A stretch of 64,000 nt of DNA from Legionella bononiensis (lineage in GTDB: Bacteria > Pseudomonadota > Gammaproteobacteria > Legionellales > Legionellaceae), in contig NZ_JADOBG010000008.1 in assembly GCF_016786215.1 (NCBI RefSeq), positions 1 through 64,000 on the forward strand, given 5' to 3'. A program made the position numbers and the translations under genes. The notes under the pieces are model-generated. The model was not told where the DNA came from. It saw only the letters and a list, made by a program, of their open reading frames with translations, and did not search any database. This document shows, piece by piece, positions 56,131 to 64,000 of this stretch. How positions within the stretch are numbered: the stretch's first letter is position 1; each line of letters begins with the position of its first letter.

Positions 56131-57048
56131 CTAATTATTCAGAGAATTTTTTAATACCATCGCGCAGTGTTCTAACGCCAGCTTTTCTTCATCAGACATA
56201 GATGGAATCAATACTTGTCGAATCCCTTTGCAATTTAAGATACTGGGTAAGGAAAATGTCACACCATAATCCGCATGATAGGAACCTATAGGTATCACTG
56301 ATTCTTCATTACGAATGACTATTTCAGCAATTCGCGCGCAAACCATACCTATACCGTATTGACTGGCATTATTACCTTCAATAATGGTGATATTGGCAAA
56401 TTTAACTTCCTGCTCAATATCGTGTTTGAACTGTGTTTTGTCACCAGTTAACCACTCATCGAGTGGTTTTCCACCTATAGTGACTCCAGACCATAAAAAT
56501 ACGGAGGACGTTCCGTGCTCTCCTATGACCTGGGCATTTACATCTCTGGGGTTTAATTGGAAGTGTCTGGCTATATGGTATCTGAAACGCAAGGTATCAA
56601 GATAAGTTCCTGCACTGAGCACTCTGTCATGACCTGCCAGTTGGCGAGCAACATCCGCGAGAGGGTCAGGTGGATCACTGACAATTAGAATAATCGCTTT
56701 TGGCACAGCCTTTACAATCTGGGGAATGATGTCTTTAAAAATTTCGGCATTAGTATGAAGTAGTTTGAGTCTGCCAGCAGGGTCGTTACGATCCGTAGCG
56801 CCTCCTGTTTTTTCATTGACGCCGGCTGTAACCATGACCAAGGCCGATTGGTGTAGGTCAGAGTAATCACCGGAGTAGATATGAGTCTCAGGGGATAGTT
56901 GTGAACCATATTGCATGTCTGTGGCAACAGCTTTAGCCAGATGGGTATTTTTATCAATCAATACAATTTCTCTGGCACATCCTCTCATTATCGTTGCCAT
57001 TGCACAGGCTTTCCCAACACTTCCTGAGCCAATAATTCCAATTTTCAT
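56131..57048 (-). CDS. Lactate/malate dehydrogenase family protein, right-arm copy
   Basis: Mirror of 25653-26570, identical 305-residue protein (GSGSVG loop, GEHG catalytic motif, variant SDPPDPL). Confidence 0.8.
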   Translation of the reverse strand: MKIGIIGSGSVGKACAMATIMRGCAREIVLIDKNTHLAKAVATDMQYGSQLSPETHIYSGDYSDLHQSALVMVTAGVNEKTGGATDRNDPAGRLKLLHTNAEIFKDIIPQIVKAVPKAIILIVSDPPDPLADVARQLAGHDRVLSAGTYLDTLRFRYHIARHFQLNPRDVNAQVIGEHGTSSVFLWSGVTIGGKPLDEWLTGDKTQFKHDIEQEVKFANITIIEGNNASQYGIGMVCARIAEIVIRNEESVIPIGSYHADYGVTFSLPSILNCKGIRQVLIPSMSDEEKLALEHCAMVLKNSLNN

Positions 57049-57157
57049 ATAACCTCACTGTCCATTGTGATAATTAAACATCAACCAGCTCGCAGTTTTA
57101 AGTATAGAACATAATGTATTTTGACCGACTGATTTTCGCTGCTTAATAATTAATTGA

Positions 57158-58438
57158 TTAATCGGGATCATTAATAAAATAGTTTTTACACCAATGAAAC
57201 ATTGCTACGGAACCTGACACCGCAAACAGTATTGGAATGAGTAAACTTAAATCGATACGTGTTAATTCAAAAATCAGGATTATTGCCGTTACAGGCATTT
57301 TTTGAGCAGCTCCAAGAAATGCTGCTGCTCCTACAAGCGCAAAGGCTTCAAATGAAGAGGTTGGCCAAATCATATTCCAGACTCCACCCAGTATTGCTCC
57401 AAGTAAGGCTCCATTGGCAAGAGAAGGGGTTAATAGTCCCCCCTGGGCGCCGACTCTTAAACTTGACCAAACGATCACGCTTCTTAACATGAGCAATGTT
57501 ACGCTTAAGCCTATCCCCACATGACTGGAAAATTCCAATTGAGCAGGACTTTTACCATTGCCTAATAATTGCGGGAAATAAATTGACAGCACGCCAATAA
57601 TTGTAAAATTAATCAGACAGGAACCAATCATCATCCAGTTACGTTGGGATTTACTTCGTTGTATGGTCGCAACATAGATAAACCAGAAGGCCGCCATTCC
57701 AAAAAAAGGGCCAGCTCCTATAGACCAGATGACTAATGAATAACTTATCGTTAAGTCAGGTATGTGATAGAGGGGTTCATTACCTAATCCCCACCAGGAT
57801 ACAACTACCGCGATTGCTGAAGTTGTAAGGGCGGGCAGAACAATTGACCAGTTAAGCGTGCACAGCAAGACTTCAAGAACAAATACTGCACCACCTAAAG
57901 GAACATTATAAACCGCTGCCAAGCCGGCTCCCGCGCCACAAGCCAGCATGATTTTCGTTTCTTTAATGCTTAACCCTGCTTTGGTGGATATCCATGTTGC
58001 AAAAACGGCACTTGCTTCTCTGGGAGCTACCTCTCTACCCAAAGGAGAACCCAGTGCGATGGTGACTATCTGGAGTAAGGCATGACATGTAGTGCTGAGC
58101 ATGGGCATGGTTTTATTTGTTTTTATTGCTTCTGCGATGCTGACTAAGGGTTTTCCCAATTGATACACTGCTGCCCATCCCAATCCGGCGATGAGGCCGC
58201 AGATTATCAGAATCGTAACTCGTCGTTCTGGAGATGATGCACTAACACCCTCTAAAAAACTTTCATTACTGATAATATGTAAGGGGCTGTATCCATAAGC
58301 GATATGCTGAATGTAATGAAGTAATAAGGCCAAAGTCATTCCCAAGAATCCTGATGCGACTCCTACTGAGAGAGTTACCAGGAACAAAGTCCAGAGAGGG
58401 GTTTTGGATTTGTTTTCTTCAGTAATCACGGACTCCAT
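57158..58438 (-). CDS. ClC-type channel, right-arm copy
   Basis: Mirror of 24263-25543, identical 426-residue protein including the GREVAP gating motif. Confidence 0.8.
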   Translation of the reverse strand: MESVITEENKSKTPLWTLFLVTLSVGVASGFLGMTLALLLHYIQHIAYGYSPLHIISNESFLEGVSASSPERRVTILIICGLIAGLGWAAVYQLGKPLVSIAEAIKTNKTMPMLSTTCHALLQIVTIALGSPLGREVAPREASAVFATWISTKAGLSIKETKIMLACGAGAGLAAVYNVPLGGAVFVLEVLLCTLNWSIVLPALTTSAIAVVVSWWGLGNEPLYHIPDLTISYSLVIWSIGAGPFFGMAAFWFIYVATIQRSKSQRNWMMIGSCLINFTIIGVLSIYFPQLLGNGKSPAQLEFSSHVGIGLSVTLLMLRSVIVWSSLRVGAQGGLLTPSLANGALLGAILGGVWNMIWPTSSFEAFALVGAAAFLGAAQKMPVTAIILIFELTRIDLSLLIPILFAVSGSVAMFHWCKNYFINDPD

Positions 58439-58492
58439 GTTTTATTGTTCCTTAGACATTTTATAGTTCAGCGAAATACCTGCATAGTCTAT

Positions 58493-58542
58493 CTTAACCA
58501 TGAGTTTCAGGAGATGGTTAAGTATTCGGACATCTCCTGAAA
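58493..58542 (-). promoter_or_regulatory. Overlapping stem-loops before ClC, right-arm copy
   Basis: Mirror of 24159-24208 with the same two mutually exclusive stems. Confidence 0.4.
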
Positions 58543-58580
58543 TCCTGTGCACCAATGCAGCATTTTTAATTACATTATAT

Positions 58581-59867
58581 TTAATACAGTGCTATTCCAC
58601 TTGGATTAACGAAATTATTTCCAGTAGTGATGCAAGTACCAAAGCTGCCATTGCTTTTTATGGGACAAGCTGAAACCGTATTACCATTTTCATTAGTGAT
58701 ATAAGCGTAAGTGCCTTCAGGGTTTAATGCGATTCCTACCGGGAAATTAAAATCATTCCCTGTTGCAGTGCACGTACCTAAAGTGCCATTGGTATTGATT
58801 GTACAATAGGCAACTGAGTTATCAGCATTAACGATGTAGGCAAGAGTGTTTTGCGAATTTACGGCTACGGCATAAGGAAGAGTGATTGCAGAATTGGCAT
58901 TCGCCACACAATTTATTAAATTTCCATCAGCCTGGATTTGGCATGAAGAGACTATACCTGATGAAGGATCTGCGATGTAGGCGTAAGTTCCAGGCGGATT
59001 TATTGTGATGCCTAATGGAGTCCCAAATACCTGGCCTGTTCCAGTGCACGATGAAAGTGTTCCATTAGCTGCTATAGTGCAATAGGATACTGAAAAATTT
59101 GCCACATCGGTAATATAAATGAGGTTACCTGCAGGATTAACTACTATTCCTGATGGAGCGATGAATGCTCCTCCAGCCAGATTACAGATTCCGAACGTTC
59201 CATCATTATTGATAGGACAGAAAAGAACAGCACTGAAGGTTGGCAGGGTAAGATAGACATAACTAAAATCCTTGCTGAAGCTGATTCCAACAGGTTGACC
59301 CAATCCAGATCCTGCCAGGGTACATCTACCAAAGTTGCCATCCGCTTGAATAGGGCATCGAGACACCGAGCCATCATTAAAATTAGTGACGTAAGCTGTT
59401 TTTAACGGTGATGTGTCCTGAACCACATTTAAAGAATATTGGGTTCCAGCACAAGTGATTCCTCCAGGAAAACAGACAAACAGATGGTGATGCGGATCCG
59501 GGTCATTACTATTAACTGCTCCTGAAATTCTCAGTTGTAACGTGCAGCTGCTTCCAACCTTTCCTTTTCCTGCAAGATTAAACACACTGCCGCAGGTGTC
59601 GGGATAGGTACCTCCACTGGTAATCTGCGTCACATTGGGGGGTAAGTATTTGACAAAGTTATTATGTCTTTCAGCTAGGGTATTATTCGTCACGGTATAA
59701 TAAGCAGTGACTTTTTTCCCTGATTTTACTACAGTTGGCAGTTGAGTACCTGTTTTGGGGGTTATGTCAAAAGGTAAGGCTGAACTGTTTGTGCTTATCA
59801 GGAACAGGCTTATAGAGAACAACATGAATAATATATTGGATATTATTTGCAGAACGTCCTTTTTCAT
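58581..59867 (-). CDS. Secreted beta-propeller protein, right-arm copy
   Basis: Mirror of 22834-24120, identical 428-residue protein with signal peptide and six Cys-containing blades. Confidence 0.8.
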   Translation of the reverse strand: MKKDVLQIISNILFMLFSISLFLISTNSSALPFDITPKTGTQLPTVVKSGKKVTAYYTVTNNTLAERHNNFVKYLPPNVTQITSGGTYPDTCGSVFNLAGKGKVGSSCTLQLRISGAVNSNDPDPHHHLFVCFPGGITCAGTQYSLNVVQDTSPLKTAYVTNFNDGSVSRCPIQADGNFGRCTLAGSGLGQPVGISFSKDFSYVYLTLPTFSAVLFCPINNDGTFGICNLAGGAFIAPSGIVVNPAGNLIYITDVANFSVSYCTIAANGTLSSCTGTGQVFGTPLGITINPPGTYAYIADPSSGIVSSCQIQADGNLINCVANANSAITLPYAVAVNSQNTLAYIVNADNSVAYCTINTNGTLGTCTATGNDFNFPVGIALNPEGTYAYITNENGNTVSACPIKSNGSFGTCITTGNNFVNPSGIALY

Positions 59868-60170
59868 AACAGTAACTCATGATTTATTTGATGTTTGAAA
59901 TTAATCTAACATTGAATTGAGTTCAATACTATTCTTAATGTCTGGTTCTAAATGAAGGATAGGGTAATTGATGTATTTTTTATTTATCCCTGGGTTTATT
60001 CCATGAATTGTTTTTATTAAAGTCGTTTTGGTGCTATAATTAAGCAGTTTGGTTTTGTTATTTGCGAATTTGTGTTAATAAGTACAGTTTGTATGGTTCT
60101 GTATTATTAAGTTTGCTGTTTTGCGCAAATACAATGTAACTAAAATAGATTAATTGTACAGGAGAGCACT
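59868..60170. other. AT-rich divergent intergenic region, right arm
   Basis: Mirror of 22531-22833; no gene seen. Confidence 0.4.
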
Positions 60171-60656
60171 GTGGAATCAACACCAGAGAATCCGCCGGTT
60201 ATATTTTCCAGCGAGATAGATAATGCAACGGGGCTTTTTAAGTTGCAGCAAAAGGGAGCGTCTTATTTGGCAACAAAAGCGGTATGGTTGCTTAGAGAAA
60301 GTTCGGTGCCTGGATTGCTTACTTTATCTTATTACGATAAGGAAAATACACGGTACGTGAGTAAACGAATTGGATTTGTGGAAGGGGAATGGAAATTTGG
60401 TCCTGCAAATAGAGATGAGGCCGTTGAATTTTCAAAACAAGCGACACAAGCGTTTAAACATGAGTTTCCTGAGAAGAGCGCAGTTAAACTCTTCACATTA
60501 TTAAGCGATAACGGATTTGATCTCAAGAAACAAGTAGTACCCAATGCTATTGAGGCAACGCGAACCGCAGAATTTACAGGCTATGTCAGTCTTCATGAAG
60601 ATGATGATCATGAACCTAAGGACGATAGTTCAAAAAGATATACTTCATTTACATAG
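60171..60656 (+). CDS. Putative SH2-like protein, right-arm copy
   Basis: Mirror of 22045-22530; the GTG start and AGGAGAG ribosome site read on the plus strand. Identical 161 residues with WLLRES. Confidence 0.55.
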   Translation: MESTPENPPVIFSSEIDNATGLFKLQQKGASYLATKAVWLLRESSVPGLLTLSYYDKENTRYVSKRIGFVEGEWKFGPANRDEAVEFSKQATQAFKHEFPEKSAVKLFTLLSDNGFDLKKQVVPNAIEATRTAEFTGYVSLHEDDDHEPKDDSSKRYTSFT

Positions 60657-60676
60657 CGATAATCAATAGCTCATGT

Positions 60677-60709
60677 TCTACGTTCCGCGAACAGGTCGCG
60701 GGACGTAGA
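60677..60709. terminator. Stem-loop between convergent genes, right-arm copy
   Basis: TCTACGTTCCGCGA / TCGCGGGACGTAGA around a 5-nt loop; mirror of 21992-22024. Confidence 0.55.
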
Positions 60710-60764
60710 AATCGAAGCTGTCAACATCCCCTAAGATCATCCCTGAACTTTATATTAGTCCGGA

Positions 60765-61850
60765 CTAGGGGGTATTTTGTATTACTTCAGGAGACATCGT
60801 TTTGGTTATTTCTTCACCAGCAGTCTGAACTGATTTAGTATGATAAAACCCTAAGCGTCCTAAAAAGGTAAGTGGGGTTATACGATGCATATTCAATGCT
60901 TTATAAATTGTGGAGTTTTCATCCTTTAAAGCATCACTCAGGTTTACATCCTGGGGCAGGGTGTCAATTGCATTAATGATTTCTTTTAATTTTTCACCGC
61001 TATTCATCCAGTACGGATTCCAAAATTGATCTTGACCTTTTTTTAAGCGTATCATGGAGTCAATTACGATTTGACCGGCTTCACCTTGATTATACATGGC
61101 AATTAAAGCGCGATAAAATGATGGGGTATTTCTTCCCATCGCTTTATATCCAAGTGTGATATTATAAATATTGGCGTCATATTTTGTTCTGTATTCTTCA
61201 ACTTTTGCATGATTACCAGTAAAGGCAAATGCTCTGGCAATATTATCAATTGATGCGCCTTTGGAATGAAACTCTTCGACCTTATCGAGATTACCTGTTA
61301 AAGCATAGGATTCAGCAACGCTGGTCACCAGGCTTTGGTACACAGTCCGACGATATTCCAGCTGACTCTTTTTTTCTTCGGGGCTTTCGTACACTACGTT
61401 TTTTTGTAGGACATCTGGACGAAAATTACCTAAATACTCATTCACTTTTTGATGATTATTTGCTAAGGCAAAGCCTTGTAACACGAAATGAATACTCGCG
61501 CCATACAGGGTTAAATATTCATCAACTTTTTTATAATTACCAGCAAAGGCATAACCATAAGCTATATAGTCACTGTTCGCGTAGTATTCGTTTTGATAAT
61601 GATTGACGAGGTCATCATTTCCTGCAATGGCAAATCCGGTTGCGATTGAATGTACATTAGCTCCGGATTGGCGCAGGAGTTCAACCGCTTGAGTTTTATT
61701 TTTTGCAGCCAGTTTGGCTGCGACGGTGAGAAAGGGAGGGGTGGGGTCTATGGCATCCAAACCGATTAAAAAAATCTGCTTACTTAATTCTTCAGGACTC
61801 TTAGCGTTTAATGCAGCATTATAAAATAATTCAAACATCAGGATCACCAT
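60765..61850 (-). CDS. Helical-repeat protein, right-arm copy
   Basis: Mirror of 20851-21936, identical protein with the GFAxAGNxxKVxEY repeats. Confidence 0.7.
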   Translation of the reverse strand: MVILMFELFYNAALNAKSPEELSKQIFLIGLDAIDPTPPFLTVAAKLAAKNKTQAVELLRQSGANVHSIATGFAIAGNDDLVNHYQNEYYANSDYIAYGYAFAGNYKKVDEYLTLYGASIHFVLQGFALANNHQKVNEYLGNFRPDVLQKNVVYESPEEKKSQLEYRRTVYQSLVTSVAESYALTGNLDKVEEFHSKGASIDNIARAFAFTGNHAKVEEYRTKYDANIYNITLGYKAMGRNTPSFYRALIAMYNQGEAGQIVIDSMIRLKKGQDQFWNPYWMNSGEKLKEIINAIDTLPQDVNLSDALKDENSTIYKALNMHRITPLTFLGRLGFYHTKSVQTAGEEITKTMSPEVIQNTP

Positions 61851-61963
61851 AGTAAAAAAGAGAAACTCATTGTATGATTTGAGTTCATAGAAGTCAAATA
61901 ATAAATTAGTAGAGATCAAAAAACCAAATTTGCTTCACTCTTCTGTTTGTTTGCGGAACACTA

Positions 61964-62680
61964 TTATTCTTTGTCATTCTTAATGGCCACTATATTTTGG
62001 GTATTTAACTGGAAATAGCAAAGAGTGACTAAAGCGTCAAGTATCATGTACAACCCACCTATGGCGCTCGGAGGATTAGCGCAGTTAACCCAATCTGGAT
62101 GAATATTTAACTTTCCATACCAAGTCCATGTGTGCATGTGTGTTCCAAGCAGTTCCAGATATAAAACCATAAAAAACATACAGGAATAAAATAATTTATT
62201 GTTTTTTCTTAATAAGCAAAAAATTACAAAGCAAATGACTCCAAGGGTATCCTGTAGAATGATGAAGGATAAAACGCTGATAAGTAAGGTTACGATAAAC
62301 AACAAGCGCTCCATGTCTGGGGCGTATTTCTGGAGGAACGTTTGTTGATAGATATAGTAGGACGTTGCAAAAACAAGAGCGTGACCAAACGGTACATAAA
62401 GTGGAATATTATCAAGACGATAAACATAAAACTTTAACATGAGGGAGGCGATTATCTCACCGCTACTGGATATTAAGATCATCAATAACATCAGGCTTTG
62501 TAACTGTTTATTGGCAACGCGATAAAACCAGAAGAAAGTGCTAATAATACAGAAATTAACCATCCATTGGCCGTAGGGAAAGAGATTATTAAACGCCACA
62601 CCGTCCAGGTAAAACGCAACAGGAGTTCCAATTATTACAAATAATATTTGGAATCGAATCATTGGCCTTTGATATTCCAT
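61964..62680 (-). CDS. Seven-TM membrane protein, right-arm copy
   Basis: Mirror of 20021-20737, identical 238-residue hydrophobic protein. Confidence 0.65.
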   Translation of the reverse strand: MEYQRPMIRFQILFVIIGTPVAFYLDGVAFNNLFPYGQWMVNFCIISTFFWFYRVANKQLQSLMLLMILISSSGEIIASLMLKFYVYRLDNIPLYVPFGHALVFATSYYIYQQTFLQKYAPDMERLLFIVTLLISVLSFIILQDTLGVICFVIFCLLRKNNKLFYSCMFFMVLYLELLGTHMHTWTWYGKLNIHPDWVNCANPPSAIGGLYMILDALVTLCYFQLNTQNIVAIKNDKE

Positions 62681-63264
62681 TGGACTAGTCCTGATACAGG
62701 TTATTAGAAACTAGATTTATTTCCTGAATGCGGTTCAATAATAATTACTATCTGTTTGAACAATTAAATGAACGCCATACACCTACCAGTAAGTATAATC
62801 TATAGATCATGGGGCGTTATGATTTGCCCTGAATTCTGTGATTAATTTTAATGGATATATTGACAAAATATTGCCTAAAAAGTTAGCATATAAGCTTGAT
62901 TGTAACTAAATACATATTTGACGATGAACACGAATCGACTCCCAACACGGGATACTTCCCGATACCAGGAACACTGCAGTATGACTGCGGGGATGTCGTA
63001 TTATTCGTTAAATCTTATATCACTTGTTGTCGTGGTGGTGGTCAGCTTTACCCATTTCTCAGCTCTGAGTCGGCTTATCTCCTAAACTATCTGCCCCGCC
63101 TCAGGGCGAAGGTCCAGGCAGATAATAAAAAGCTCTTTATCAAAGATTTGAATTTATTTTAAGCAGAATTTATTTCTTTAATTCGGAGTTCATTTGTGTG
63201 CCAGCATTAATTAAAACTGGTGAAATTGCCCAAATCTGTAAAATCAGAGTCAGGAGTTATTATA
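62681..63264. other. 584-bp region without a convincing gene, right arm
   Basis: Mirror of 19437-20020, including the doubtful 88-codon TTG frame at 62896-63162. Confidence 0.35.
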
Positions 63265-64000
63265 GTGAACACGTTTCAAAGTAAAGATCATTGGCTTGCG
63301 AAAGCTTACCCCTGGATTATCTGGACTATCGCTGCAAGTTTCTTCTTTTATAAGTATTTACTTCAGGTATCTCCCAGCGTGATGACTGGCGATTTAATGA
63401 AAGCATTTCAAGTCAATGCCGCTGGACTTGGTAATCTCTCGGCGTTTTATTTTTACTCGTATCTGGTCATGCAGATTCCGGTAGGGGTGATGCTGGATCG
63501 ATACAGTCCTCGATTACTAACCACCGCAGCAATATTTCTATGCAGCATCAGCACCTATATCTTCTCACAGACTGACTCTCTCTGGTTAGCCTGCGTCAGC
63601 AGAGCATTAATGGGAGCTGGTGCAGCCTTTGCAGCGGTTTCCTGTTTTAAAATTGCCGCTTTATGGTTTACCCCCAAACGATTCGCTTTGGTTTCAGGTA
63701 TGTTTATGACTGCAGCCATGTTAGGTGCTGTTGGTGGTCAAATGCCCTTGTCTTTGCTGGTTCAGAATATAGGATGGCGTCCGGCGCTTAAGGTAGTGAG
63801 TGTTTTGGGAATACTTCTTGGAATAGTTTATTTCCTGGTATTGAGGGATAAGCCATCCAAACAACAACACACAATAAAAAGTCAGGAAAAAGTCAGTCAC
63901 CTGTTACGCAGGATCATTACAAACAGACAAGCATGGGCACTTTCATTATACAGTGGATTAGCTTTTGCACCTGTTTCAGTATTTGGGGGATTATGGGGCG
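63265..64000 (+). CDS. Pht-like MFS transporter, right-arm copy, cut by window end
   Basis: Mirror of 18701-19436: GTG at 63265 after AGGAG. About 245 codons, through the sixth membrane segment and the central loop, are present before the window ends. Whether the 3' part is also duplicated cannot be seen. Confidence 0.8.
   Translation, partial: MNTFQSKDHWLAKAYPWIIWTIAASFFFYKYLLQVSPSVMTGDLMKAFQVNAAGLGNLSAFYFYSYLVMQIPVGVMLDRYSPRLLTTAAIFLCSISTYIFSQTDSLWLACVSRALMGAGAAFAAVSCFKIAALWFTPKRFALVSGMFMTAAMLGAVGGQMPLSLLVQNIGWRPALKVVSVLGILLGIVYFLVLRDKPSKQQHTIKSQEKVSHLLRRIITNRQAWALSLYSGLAFAPVSVFGGLWG

Larger units (their letters stand above)
41552..64000 (-). repeat. Right arm of the giant inverted repeat
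   Basis: Reverse complement of 18701-41149. All genes below are listed from the mirrored coordinates; their proteins are identical except KefB residue 470. The arm runs off the window end. Confidence 0.95.

Noticed and set aside
1..64000. tRNA, rRNA, prophage or transposase genes
   Set aside because: None could be recognised; repeats and effector-like genes explain the accessory character without them.

Overview
The window looks like chromosomal DNA from a Legionella species. It is AT-rich and carries rlmD-relA next to a secreted PlcA/PlcB-type phospholipase C. It also has a Pht-like MFS transporter and a cluster of genes resembling Dot/Icm effectors: patatin, LRR plus coiled coil, a putative SH2 fold, a putative Ulp1-like CE-clan protease and a helical-repeat protein. 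Palindromic repeats of the CGTCATCC...GGATGACG type, common in this genus, are scattered through it. The species cannot be named from the sequence alone.

Layout. 1-309 holds 118-bp tandem palindromic repeats. 310-3854 is the rlmD-relA operon (minus). 3977-6302 encodes a secreted phospholipase C converging on an EEP-family lipoprotein. 6303-7181 is a repeat field with a broken copy of a DUF559 element. 7182-8930 is an LRR/coiled-coil protein. 9174-11640 is a tight three-gene operon (EutB-like dehydratase, EutC-like ornithine-cyclodeaminase family protein, GNAT). 11886-18087 carries an unknown membrane protein, a HEICH metallopeptidase-like protein, a patatin phospholipase, two small membrane or secreted proteins and a TPR protein. 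18156-26570 has an MFS transporter, a 7-TM protein, a repeat protein, a putative SH2 protein, a secreted beta-propeller, a ClC channel and an LDH/MDH-family enzyme. 26853-28705 is a nitric-oxide module: NsrR, its near-perfect operator, a truncated globin and a ferredoxin-type reductase. 28834-34079 has an unknown protein, the putative CE protease, a diguanylate cyclase and an adenosine-deaminase-family protein. 34569-37150 is a umuD-umuC-yedK damage-tolerance block. 37331-40971 has a GNAT, a GST, a YchJ-like protein and a KefB-type antiporter.

The dominant feature is a giant inverted repeat. Everything from at least 18701 to 41149 recurs in reverse complement at 41552-64000, with position x pairing to 82701-x and no indel seen. 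The two arms are each at least 22.4 kb and are separated by a 402-bp spacer that encodes a DUF559 endonuclease-like protein flanked by its own ~100-bp inverted terminal repeats. I found only three mismatched pairs, all within about 800 bp of the centre; one changes KefB residue 470 (Cys/Ser). The outer ends lie beyond what the window can show. Either this is an exceptional inverted duplication folded about a DUF559 element, or it is an assembly fold-back at that element's terminal repeats. The second is more likely a priori, because very long palindromes are unstable in bacteria. Genes in the right arm should therefore not be counted as independent copies until the junction is verified.

Functionally the region mixes housekeeping genes (stringent response, rRNA methylation, ion transport), stress defence (NO detoxification, translesion synthesis, abasic-site protection) and probable host-interaction proteins. 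Two of the latter (patatin and CE protease) share a tandem TTAA-N7-TTAAGGTTGAT element about 42-45 bp before their start codons, resembling the PmrA box used by Legionella effector genes.
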